Source: an uncultured Eubacteriales bacterium (GTDB lineage Bacteria > Bacillota > Clostridia > Oscillospirales > Oscillospiraceae). From it: 20,926 nucleotides of DNA. Below, one piece after another: positions 1 to 6,340 of the stretch. Each line of letters begins with the position of its first letter. The stretch's first letter is position 1. Both the position numbers and the translations under genes were made by a program. Under the pieces are notes generated by a model. That model did no database searches. It had not been told where the DNA came from and worked only from the letters and a program-made list of their open reading frames with translations. The DNA lies in contig URQY01000033.1 in the NCBI GenBank assembly GCA_900550165.1, positions 1 through 20,926 of the forward strand. Direction: 5' to 3'.

Positions 1-54
1 AGCACCGGATTGTGGTTCCGGGTGTCGAGGGTTCGAGTCCCTTTACCCACCCCA
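1..54 (+). tRNA. tRNA-His (GTG), 5' part cut off by the window edge
   Basis: The window opens inside the gene. The anticodon stem-loop is visible at 5-21 (CCGGA / TCCGG around a 7-base loop) with anticodon GTG at 12-14, which reads histidine codons. The T arm is at 27-43 with loop TTCGAGT. The acceptor 3' strand TACCCAC (44-50) is followed by discriminator C51 and an encoded CCA (52-54). A C at the discriminator position is the usual identity mark of bacterial tRNA-His, which supports the call. The D arm and the acceptor 5' strand lie outside the window. Confidence 0.93.
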
Positions 55-59
55 CAAAA

Positions 60-94
60 AGAGAGGGATAGGGTCTTAGTCCCCATCCCTCTCT
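60..94. terminator. Strong inverted repeat between tRNA-His and tRNA-Gln
   Basis: AGAGAGGGAT (60-69) pairs perfectly with ATCCCTCTCT (85-94), and an inner GGG/CCC can extend the stem. A run of A precedes it, so it resembles an intrinsic terminator only when read on the minus strand, where a T run would follow. No minus-strand gene is visible to its right. On the plus strand it may instead be a processing or transcript-end hairpin between two tRNAs. Confidence 0.5.
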
Positions 95-101
95 TCCCTA
101 T

Positions 102-176
102 AGGGGTGTAGCCAAGCGGTAAGGCAAGGGACTTTGACTCCCTCATTCGCTGGTTCGAGTCCAGCCATCCCTGCCA
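102..176 (+). tRNA. tRNA-Gln (TTG)
   Basis: A complete cloverleaf folds by eye. Acceptor AGGGGTG (102-108) pairs with CATCCCT (166-172), one pair being G-T. The D arm follows from 111. The anticodon stem AGGGA / TCCCT (127-131, 139-143) closes a loop with anticodon TTG at 134-136. The T arm GCTGG-TTCGAGT-CCAGC spans 149-165. Discriminator G173 and an encoded CCA (174-176) end it. The anticodon reads CAA and CAG glutamine codons. Confidence 0.96.
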
Positions 177-198
177 GCTTTTTCCCGCTCCGGTGGTT

Positions 199-204
199 TA
201 TAAT
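199..204 (+). promoter_or_regulatory. -10 element in front of tRNA-Lys
   Basis: A perfect TATAAT lies ten bases upstream of the mature 5' end of tRNA-Lys, as expected for a stable-RNA promoter. No good -35 hexamer is seen 17 bases upstream, so it may be weak, or tRNA-Lys may also be made by readthrough from the upstream tRNAs. Confidence 0.5.
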
Positions 205-213
205 AGAATACCC

Positions 214-289
214 GCTTCGTTAGCTCAGTCGGCAGAGCACCTGCCTTTTAAGCAGGGTGTCCGGGGTTCGAATCCCCGACGAGGCACCA
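214..289 (+). tRNA. tRNA-Lys (TTT)
   Basis: Acceptor GCTTCGT (214-220) pairs with ACGAGGC (279-285), including one T-G pair. The anticodon stem CCTGC / GCAGG (240-244, 252-256) closes loop CTTTTAA with anticodon TTT at 247-249. A T arm with loop TTCGAAT, discriminator A286 and an encoded CCA (287-289) complete it. It reads AAA and AAG lysine codons. It is the last tRNA of the cluster and is followed at once by a terminator. Confidence 0.96.
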
Positions 290-291
290 AG

Positions 292-327
292 CGCCCTGAA
301 ATCTCACGATTTTGGGGCGTTTTCTTT
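292..327 (+). terminator. Intrinsic terminator closing the tRNA cluster
   Basis: CGCCCTGAAATC (292-303) pairs with GATTTTGGGGCG (308-319) over 12 positions with two G-T pairs and loop TCAC, followed by TTTTCTTT. It lies directly behind tRNA-Lys. It also argues against starting the next gene at the TTG at 312, which would lie inside this hairpin. Confidence 0.88.
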
Positions 328-350
328 ACTTTTTATGTGACGGATCGGTT

Positions 351-1493
351 ATGAGAAAACTACTTGCATTATTGAAGCGCGAGCCGATGCTCGCGGTATC
401 GCTGTTGGCAGCGGCACTCTCGCTGCTGATCACAAAGCCTGATATCACCCTGATCGGCAGCATCGACTGGCACACGCTGGTCACGCTCTTTATGATGCTG
501 ACCGTATTGGAGGGGTTTAAGAAGGAAAACATTTTCTGGCCGCTCATCAGACTTTCCCAAAAGCTCACCTCGATGGTCGGGATATCCTTCTTCCTGATTT
601 TCGGCGTATTCTTCTCTTCCATGTTTGTGACCAACGATGTCTCGCTGATCATTTTTGTCCCCCTGACCATTCTTTTGTTCCGCGCCGGTGGGAAAGAGGC
701 GTACATTCTGCCGGTCATTTCCATGGAAAACATTGCCGCCGTTCGCGGCTCGCTGCTCATGCCCTTCGGCAGCCCGCAGAATCTTTTCCTGTTCGGTCGA
801 TCCGGGATCTCCTTCGGCTGCTTTGTGCTGCATATGCTGCCGCTCTGGATCTCCTCTGCGATACTTCTCGGCGGGTTTATTCTCCTCCTCTACCGGAAAA
901 ATATGCGCGAAACGATCATGCTGACGGCAAACACCGGAAAAACATGGCTGCCGGAGCGGAAAAAGCAGCGGGTCGTTTATCTCTGCCTGTTTGCGCTGAT
1001 CGTCGCGACGATCATTTCAAGAACGACGTATTGGCCGGTTGCCGCCGGCATTGTGCTCGCGGCTGTTCTGGTATTTGACCGAGAGGTGCTTGCAAAGACG
1101 GATTATGTACTGCTGCTGACCTTTCTCTGCTTTTTCGTGTTTTCCTCTCAAATCACGGCAAACGAGACCTTTTCCTCTTTTCTTACGAACGCTGTGGGAG
1201 GGCATGAATACCTGTGGGGCATCGGCTTGAGTCAGCTCATTTCCAATGTGCCGGCGTCCATCGTTCTTTGCCCGTTTACAGAAAATCTGGCGGCGCTTTT
1301 GTACGGTGTGGACACGGCGGGGCTGTGCTCGATCATCGGCTCTCTGGCGTCGGTCATCAATTATCGGATCTACGTGCGCTCCTATCCGGACGGAGGAATG
1401 CGCTTTCTTCGGGTATTCACGCTTATCAGTTGGGCATTTTTCCTGATCGTCGCCGTACCGGGCTATTTGCTGTCCCAATACTGGCGTTTTTAG
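351..1493 (+). CDS. Anion permease, CitM/ArsB-NhaD (SLC13-like) family
   Basis: This 380-residue polytopic membrane protein has about ten hydrophobic stretches. It resembles the citrate-transporter / ArsB-NhaD superfamily, which moves anions such as di- and tricarboxylates, arsenite or sulfate across the inner membrane. Supporting motifs are TNDVSLIIFVPLT (about residue 94), GSLLMPFGSPQN (about 134) and SQLISNVPAS (about 296), the paired re-entrant-loop signatures of the fold. The substrate cannot be read from the sequence. The start is ATG 351; the reading frame stays open back to TTG 312, but that lies in the tRNA terminator. No strong Shine-Dalgarno sequence precedes ATG 351, so expression may be weak. 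The HAD gene begins 24 bp downstream, which suggests an operon. GC content looks lower than in the genes to the right. Confidence 0.82.
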   Translation: MRKLLALLKREPMLAVSLLAAALSLLITKPDITLIGSIDWHTLVTLFMMLTVLEGFKKENIFWPLIRLSQKLTSMVGISFFLIFGVFFSSMFVTNDVSLIIFVPLTILLFRAGGKEAYILPVISMENIAAVRGSLLMPFGSPQNLFLFGRSGISFGCFVLHMLPLWISSAILLGGFILLLYRKNMRETIMLTANTGKTWLPERKKQRVVYLCLFALIVATIISRTTYWPVAAGIVLAAVLVFDREVLAKTDYVLLLTFLCFFVFSSQITANETFSSFLTNAVGGHEYLWGIGLSQLISNVPASIVLCPFTENLAALLYGVDTAGLCSIIGSLASVINYRIYVRSYPDGGMRFLRVFTLISWAFFLIVAVPGYLLSQYWRF

Positions 1494-1517
1494 GAGCAGG
1501 CATAAAGGAGAATTATC

Positions 1518-2240
1518 TTGAACATCACGACCATTTTGTTTGACCTGGACGGGACGCTGCTGCCGATGGACCAGGAGGCCTTTACCGCGGGCTACTTCAG
1601 GCTCCTTGCCAAAAAGCTTGCGCCGCACGGCTACGAGCCGAAGACGCTTGTCGACACCATCTGGGCCGGCACTGCCGCCATGGTCCGCAACGACGGCACG
1701 CACACGAATGAGCAGGCCTTCTGGACAAAGTTTGCCGAAATTTACGGCGCGGACAAAGCGCGCGACGACCAACCGCTGTTCGAGGACTTCTACGCCAACG
1801 AGTTCAACGGCGCAAGAGCGATCTGCGGCTTTACCCCTGCTGCGGCGCAAACGGTGCGCAGGCTCAAAGCACGCGGCTATCGCGTCGCGCTTGCGACAAA
1901 TCCGATTTTTCCCCATGTGGCGACGGAAAACCGCATCCGCTGGGCAGGGCTCACGCCGGAGGATTTTGAAATTTATACGACCTATGAGACCTCGACCTTC
2001 TGCAAGCCGAACCCCGCTTACTACCTTGAGGTCGCGCGCTCGCTCGGCGCAGCGCCCGAGGAATGCCTGATGGTCGGCAACGACGCAAATGAAGACATGG
2101 CCGCCCGCGCGCCGGGCATGGATGTTTTTTTGCTCACCGACTGCCTGATCAACACAAAAAACCGCGATATCAGCGTTTACCCGCAGGGCGATTTTGCCGC
2201 GCTGAACGCCTATCTTGACCGCCTGAACAGCGAAAAATGA
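1518..2240 (+). CDS. HAD-superfamily hydrolase (phosphatase)
   Basis: This 240-residue cytoplasmic protein is of the haloacid-dehalogenase class, typically a Mg-dependent phosphatase acting on small phosphorylated metabolites. Motif I is FDLDGTLLP with nucleophile D9 and acid/base D11. Motif II is in LATNP. The motif III lysine is in CKPNPAYY. Motif IV is VGNDANEDM. An alpha-helical cap lies between motifs I and II, giving a subfamily-I layout like phosphoglycolate phosphatase or YjjG. The start is a TTG at 1518 preceded by AAAGGAG at 1504-1510 with 7-base spacing, which outweighs the absence of a nearby ATG. It sits 24 bp behind the permease and is closed by a strong terminator, so the two are probably co-transcribed. 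The substrate is unknown. Confidence 0.88.
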   Translation: MNITTILFDLDGTLLPMDQEAFTAGYFRLLAKKLAPHGYEPKTLVDTIWAGTAAMVRNDGTHTNEQAFWTKFAEIYGADKARDDQPLFEDFYANEFNGARAICGFTPAAAQTVRRLKARGYRVALATNPIFPHVATENRIRWAGLTPEDFEIYTTYETSTFCKPNPAYYLEVARSLGAAPEECLMVGNDANEDMAARAPGMDVFLLTDCLINTKNRDISVYPQGDFAALNAYLDRLNSEK

Positions 2241-2245
2241 GCATA

Positions 2246-2286
2246 AAAAGGGCCGGCGCATACCGTTTTGTATGCGCCGGCCTTTC
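2246..2286. terminator. Bidirectional terminator between HAD gene and thrE-like gene
   Basis: GGCCGGCGCATAC (2251-2263) pairs perfectly with GTATGCGCCGGCC (2270-2282) around loop CGTTTT. AAAAAG lies on the left and TTTCCC on the right, so it can stop transcription from both convergent genes. Confidence 0.85.
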
Positions 2287-2295
2287 CCTTGCCGC

Positions 2296-3522
2296 TTATT
2301 TCTTTCTGCCGCGCTGGGAGGTCACGAGCCGGAAGACCGTCGACACCAGCAGGATGGCGACCGCGATGCTGCCGGCGATGCCCGCCGTCTCAAGTCCCTT
2401 TTGAAGCGCGGCCTGCATATTGCCCTCCAGCCCGAAGCTCATCGTGTAGTAAATGCCCGCCCCCGGCAGCAGCGGGATGCTGGAGATCACGAGGTACGAC
2501 GTGACCGGATACTTGCGCGAGCGCGCCATGCCCTCCGAATAGACGGCCGCGACCACGGAAGCAAAAAAGTTCATGCCATAAATGCCGACGCCCAGCTCCC
2601 GGAGCAGCAGATACGCCATCCACGTCGCCACGCCGCCGACGGCGCAGAGAAAGCTGCCCCAGTCGTGCACGTTGAAGAGGATGAAAAAGCCCGTGCAGGC
2701 GATGAAGATCATGACGGCCTGCGCCCACGCGGGATGCGACGCCGAGCCCGCGGATGCCGTGATGCCGTACACCCCAGATGTCACCTGCCACGCTGCCGCG
2801 GTCCCCATCGCGATGGCAAGGGCCGAGAGCAGCACCTGCACGATGCGGTTGATGCCCGAGTTCGTGTCGCCGTAGATGATATCGCGCATCGAGTTCGTGA
2901 TGAGAAGGCCGGGGACCAGGATCATCAACGAGCCGATAATGACCGCGTCGACATAGTCAATGAGATGGAAGCCAGCGGCGAGATACGCGGGCACCGCCAT
3001 TGCGAAGGCTGCCGCGATGGTGCTGAAGAAGGGATTCGTCTCCCACTTGTCCATCTGCCGCGTGACAAAGCCGATGATAAGCCCCATCAGCCCGGCGAAG
3101 AGGCTGTCGCGCAGTGTGCCGCCGAAGACAGGGCAAAAGCCTGCCGCAGCAAGAAAACTGCCGAGGTAATAAATAGGCGTCGAGTAGCTGCGCCGCCCGG
3201 CGAGAGTCTCTTTGAGCCACTGCGCCGCCACCTCGGGCGGGGGCGTCTCCGCGCAGATGCGGCGCGAGAGGGCGTTGAGCTTTTCCACCGATTCCAGATC
3301 GTTGCCGTGGAAGCCCACGCGCTTCATCACCATCAGGGGCTTGCCGTTGGCAGCCTCAAGGCTCACCATCACGCAGTTTGGGATGGCGAAGGCCTGGCAC
3401 TCGATGCCGTAAGCGCCGATGATGCGGCGCATCGTCTCCTCGATGCGGAAGGTCTCCGCGCCGCTCAGCGCCAGATGATAGGCGATGCGCGCAGTCAGCT
3501 CAGTCAAAAGATAATAGTCCAT
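2296..3522 (-). CDS. ThrE-type threonine/serine exporter, fused two-domain form
   Basis: This 408-residue protein has the ThrE layout. The N-terminal DUF1212-like region (about 1-130, containing SGAETFRIEETM) precedes about ten membrane segments, covering both the ThrE and ThrE_2 halves in one chain. In many bacteria these halves are two genes, as in YjjP/YjjB. The family exports threonine and serine, or small dicarboxylates, from the cytoplasm. ATG 3522 is chosen over the in-frame GTG at 3528 because GAGG lies 5-6 bases before the ATG and overlaps the GTG. A very good minus-strand promoter lies upstream (3568-3596), so it is a single-gene unit, divergent from the MATE gene. The transported substrate is inferred from the family. 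Confidence 0.87.
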   Translation of the reverse strand: MDYYLLTELTARIAYHLALSGAETFRIEETMRRIIGAYGIECQAFAIPNCVMVSLEAANGKPLMVMKRVGFHGNDLESVEKLNALSRRICAETPPPEVAAQWLKETLAGRRSYSTPIYYLGSFLAAAGFCPVFGGTLRDSLFAGLMGLIIGFVTRQMDKWETNPFFSTIAAAFAMAVPAYLAAGFHLIDYVDAVIIGSLMILVPGLLITNSMRDIIYGDTNSGINRIVQVLLSALAIAMGTAAAWQVTSGVYGITASAGSASHPAWAQAVMIFIACTGFFILFNVHDWGSFLCAVGGVATWMAYLLLRELGVGIYGMNFFASVVAAVYSEGMARSRKYPVTSYLVISSIPLLPGAGIYYTMSFGLEGNMQAALQKGLETAGIAGSIAVAILLVSTVFRLVTSQRGRKK

Positions 3523-3567
3523 AGGCACCTCAAATGTCTTGTGGCATATCCGGTCGAATCCGCGCTT

Positions 3568-3596
3568 ATATTACAGCGTTTTCCCCGGTGTGTCAA
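3568..3596 (-). promoter_or_regulatory. SigA-type promoter of the thrE-like gene
   Basis: On the minus strand, TTGACA (3596-3591) and TAATAT (3573-3568) are separated by exactly 17 bp. It points at the exporter, whose ATG is about 40 bp downstream. The -35 hexamer matches the SigA consensus exactly. Confidence 0.8.
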
Positions 3597-3607
3597 GGAA
3601 AAGGGAA

Positions 3608-3643
3608 CGTCCGCGCAGCGCTCCGAAAGGGGCTGCGCGGACG
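3608..3643. other. 12-bp perfect inverted repeat between divergent promoters
   Basis: CGTCCGCGCAGC (3608-3619) pairs with GCTGCGCGGACG (3632-3643) with a 12-base loop. It lies upstream of both divergent promoters, so it is unlikely to be in either transcript. It is neither followed nor preceded by a proper T run. It may be a binding site, or a transcription-insulating or cruciform element. Confidence 0.5.
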
Positions 3644-3654
3644 AAAGAAAACTA

Positions 3655-3683
3655 TTGCTATTTTGGGAAAGCGGCGCTATACT
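3655..3683 (+). promoter_or_regulatory. SigA-type promoter of the MATE transporter gene
   Basis: TTGCTA (3655-3660), a 17-bp spacer and TATACT (3678-3683) form a good promoter about 70 bp upstream of the MATE start codon. Confidence 0.75.
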
Positions 3684-3752
3684 ATGTCGGTTCTAAGCTG
3701 CATTTGAACATTATGATGTTCTGATATTTTATAAAGGAGGGGCCTTTTTCTC

Positions 3753-5141
3753 ATGGCAGAAGTAAAAAAACACGAGATCGATATGCTCCACGGCTCCATC
3801 TGGAACAAGCTGCCGCTCTTTGCGCTGCCTGTGGCTGCCACGGCGATCCTGGAGCAGCTCTTTAACGCCTCGGATATCGCCATCGTCGGCAACTTCACCG
3901 GCGATGCGCGCACGCTGGCCGTTGCAGCCGTGGGCGCAAACAGTCCCATCATCGGCCTCATTGTCAATCTTTTCATCGGCATTGCGCTGGGCGCGAACGT
4001 CGTCATCGCCACCGCCATCGGCTGCGGGGATGAAAAGGCGGTCAGGCACGCGGTCCACACGTCGATCATTTTCTCCGTGCTCGGCGGTGCGGTGGTCTCG
4101 CTGCTCGGGCAGCTCATCGCCGCGCCGCTGCTGAGCGTGCTCAACGTGCCGGACGATGTGTTTCCCTATGCGCTCATGTATCTGCGCATCTACCTGCTCG
4201 GAATGCCTGTCATCCTGCTCTATAACTTCGAAGCGGCCATCTTCCGCAGCGTCGGCGATACCAAGGTCCCGCTCGCGGCGCTCGCTGTTTCGGGCGTTCT
4301 GAACGTGCTTTTGAATCTCTTTTTTGTCATCGCGCTGCATATGACGGTGGAGGGCGTCGCTATCGCGACGGTCACGGCCAACGCCGTGAGCGCGCTGCTG
4401 CTCTACCGCAGGCTCACGCGCACGGACAAGTGCGTGCGCGTGGAGTGGAGGCTGCTCCGCATCGACGGCACGAGCTTAAAGCGCATTTTGAGCATTGGCC
4501 TTCCGGCCGGCGTGCAGAGCGCGGTGTTCTCCGTCGCCAACATCGTCATCCAGTCGGCCATCAACAGCCTCGGCACGGTGGTGATCGCGGCATCGAGCGC
4601 GGCGTTCAACATCGAGATCCTCGCCTACGACGTGCTCAACTCCTTCTCCCAGGCCTGCACGACCTTTGTCGGGCAGAACTACGGCGCGGGCCAGATCAGG
4701 CGCTGCAAAAAGACGATGCAGCTCAGCCTTCTGGAGGATGGCGCGGCGACCTTCCTCGCCATCGCGGTCGTGCTGGTGTTCGCAAGACCGCTGCTCTCCA
4801 TTTTCAACAGCGATCCTGATGTCGTCGCCCTCGGCTATGTCCGCCTGTCGACGATCCTGCCGGCCTATGCGTTCTCGCTGTTCTACGAGGTCCTCTCCGG
4901 CTATCTGCGCGGCTTTGGCATCTCGCTCGTGCCCGCTGTGCTGACGATGCTCGGCGTGTGCGGCATCCGCATCGCGTGGGTCAAGTTCGTCTTCCCACAG
5001 AGCATGACCTTCCAGACCATCATGACCGTCTACCCGGTCAGCCTTGGCGCAACGGCGCTGCTCATCTGCATTGCCGCGTTCCTCTACCGCCCGTCGAAGT
5101 GCTTTGCCGCGCTCGAGCGGGCGACAGAGAACGACGCTTAA
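3753..5141 (+). CDS. MATE-family multidrug/Na+ efflux transporter
   Basis: This 462-residue protein has twelve predicted membrane segments in two homologous halves, the usual length and layout of MATE (MatE) transporters. These extrude cationic compounds or metabolites using a Na+ or H+ gradient. Typical family stretches are LPLFALPVAATAILEQLFNA near the N-terminus (about residues 20-39), AVGANSPI in the first half, and FSQACTTFVGQNYGAG (about 295) in the second half. ATG 3753 is preceded by AAAGGAGG (3733-3740), 12 bases away, which is slightly long. The gene has its own promoter (3655-3683). At its 3' end the TAA overlaps the stop of the convergent hydrolase gene, with no terminator between them. 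The substrate cannot be predicted. Confidence 0.93.
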   Translation: MAEVKKHEIDMLHGSIWNKLPLFALPVAATAILEQLFNASDIAIVGNFTGDARTLAVAAVGANSPIIGLIVNLFIGIALGANVVIATAIGCGDEKAVRHAVHTSIIFSVLGGAVVSLLGQLIAAPLLSVLNVPDDVFPYALMYLRIYLLGMPVILLYNFEAAIFRSVGDTKVPLAALAVSGVLNVLLNLFFVIALHMTVEGVAIATVTANAVSALLLYRRLTRTDKCVRVEWRLLRIDGTSLKRILSIGLPAGVQSAVFSVANIVIQSAINSLGTVVIAASSAAFNIEILAYDVLNSFSQACTTFVGQNYGAGQIRRCKKTMQLSLLEDGAATFLAIAVVLVFARPLLSIFNSDPDVVALGYVRLSTILPAYAFSLFYEVLSGYLRGFGISLVPAVLTMLGVCGIRIAWVKFVFPQSMTFQTIMTVYPVSLGATALLICIAAFLYRPSKCFAALERATENDA

Positions 5142-6118
5142 CGCGCTTCGTCCTCCGCGCTCTCGCAGCGCTGCCAGAAGCGGCGCGTCGCCTCCTCGTA
5201 GGTGTCCTTATCCATATAATAGCTCATCGCGTGATCCGCGCCGGGCACCACCAGCAGCTCGCAGGGCGAGTGGCAGGCGCTGAGGTTCTCACGCGCCATC
5301 CTGAGCGGGACAAAATGATCGTCCTCGCCGTGGATGAGAAGGACCGGCACGTCCGTCTCCGCGAGCGAAACAAGCGTGGAGCAGCTGCCCGCGCCTGCGG
5401 CGAGGCGCTTTTTGCAGATGCCGTCAGCAATGGGCGTCGCCAGCAGCGTCGGCAGGTGCAGGTTGTGGCCCATCACGTACTGCCAGATATCCTGCGGGGA
5501 CGTGTAGGCCGAGTCGGCGATCACGCCGCGCACCGCGTCGGGCAGCCCCATGCCGGCCGCCATGAGCACTGTCGTCGCACCCATGGAGACGCCCGTGAGA
5601 TAGATGGGCAGGTCACTGCCGCAGTGGTCCACGACCCAGCGCACCCAGTCGAGGCAGTCGTAGCGCTCCGTGAGGCCAAAGCCGATATAAGCGCCCTCGC
5701 TCTCGTTCTGTGCGCGCTGCTCCACATAGAGCACACTGCACCGTTCCCTTTCCCAGAATTCCGAGAGGAGACCAAAATCCCGATACCACGCCGAGCGCCA
5801 GCCGTGAAAGGCTATGAGGATACGTTCGGCGTTTTCGCATTTGCGGAAGTGGCCCACGAGCGTGAGCCCCTCACGGCTGCGCAGCAGCACCGTCTCGGTG
5901 TGCGAGGTGCCGAGCTTCTGCGCCGCCTCGCGCTGCGCGGCGCGATAGCCCTCATCCTCGCGCTCTCCGGTCAGATGCGAGCCCTTGCCGTGCAGATGCT
6001 GCGGCAGATCCCGCTTCATCGCCACATCCATCAGCGCCTTCGTCGCGCCATATGCCGCCACACCGTAAACGGCTGCGGCGGCGGAAACGGCCATGGCAGC
6101 CTTTGTTCTTTTCTTCAT
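5138..6118 (-). CDS. Membrane-anchored alpha/beta hydrolase (YqkD/FrsA-like)
   Basis: This 326-residue protein has an alpha/beta-hydrolase fold. The nucleophile elbow is GVSMGA with Ser178. The likely acid is Asp266 or Asp267 in GEDDHFVP, and the catalytic His296 is in GADHAMS. HGWRS (about 105-109) supplies the oxyanion-hole region. The N-terminus (about 7-25) is a hydrophobic Ala/Val-rich segment after MKKRTK, which suggests a membrane anchor or uncleaved signal with the enzyme outside the cell. ATG 6118 is chosen because AAGGAGG (6132-6126) sits 7 bases upstream; the frame is open a further 11 codons without a comparable site. It belongs to COG1073-type esterases of unknown substrate. It is divergent from ftsH, and its stop codon overlaps that of the MATE gene. 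Confidence 0.86.
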   Translation of the reverse strand: MKKRTKAAMAVSAAAAVYGVAAYGATKALMDVAMKRDLPQHLHGKGSHLTGEREDEGYRAAQREAAQKLGTSHTETVLLRSREGLTLVGHFRKCENAERILIAFHGWRSAWYRDFGLLSEFWERERCSVLYVEQRAQNESEGAYIGFGLTERYDCLDWVRWVVDHCGSDLPIYLTGVSMGATTVLMAAGMGLPDAVRGVIADSAYTSPQDIWQYVMGHNLHLPTLLATPIADGICKKRLAAGAGSCSTLVSLAETDVPVLLIHGEDDHFVPLRMARENLSACHSPCELLVVPGADHAMSYYMDKDTYEEATRRFWQRCESAEDEAR

Positions 6119-6164
6119 CCTGCATCCTCCTTGTATCCAAACTGTAAACACTTGCTTCTCCCGC

Positions 6165-6193
6165 TGGACAAGCGAAAAACGCCGTGTTATACT
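6165..6193 (+). promoter_or_regulatory. SigA-type promoter of ftsH
   Basis: TGGACA (6165-6170), 17 bp and TATACT (6188-6193) form a good plus-strand promoter. Transcription from about 6200 would give ftsH a leader of about 140 nt. No CIRCE or CtsR-type heat-shock operator was recognised. Confidence 0.75.
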
Positions 6194-6199
6194 GCCTTT

Positions 6200-6340
6200 T
6201 AATTTCAGTTGGAATTTTTCATTCCATGCTACCAGCGTAACAAAAACCTTCGGTTTTCGCTATGTTCAATTTTCCCCGTTTGTATGCAATCCCTCCGAAA
6301 AACGGGGGCTGAAGGAAAAAAATTTTCAGGAAACGGAGCG
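6200..6340 (+). promoter_or_regulatory. Structured 5' leader of ftsH
   Basis: The leader contains a small perfect hairpin, AAAACC-TTC-GGTTTT (6243-6257). It also contains a longer-range stem, CCCCGTTT (6274-6281) with AAACGGGG (6300-6307). The second stem ends about 20 bases before the AGGA (6328-6331) of the ribosome site. It matches no riboswitch class that I recognise. A thermosensor or processing role is possible but unproven. Confidence 0.35.

Noticed and set aside
312..350. A TTG start for the permease at 312.
   Set aside because: It lies inside the tRNA terminator hairpin; ATG 351 begins a sensible membrane-protein N-terminus.
1017..2261. A 414-codon minus-strand frame opposite the permease and HAD genes, and similar long frames at 2272-3696 and 4958-6202 on the plus strand.
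   Set aside because: These are Arg/His/Gly-rich shadows of genes with clear families on the other strand, a common effect in GC-rich DNA.
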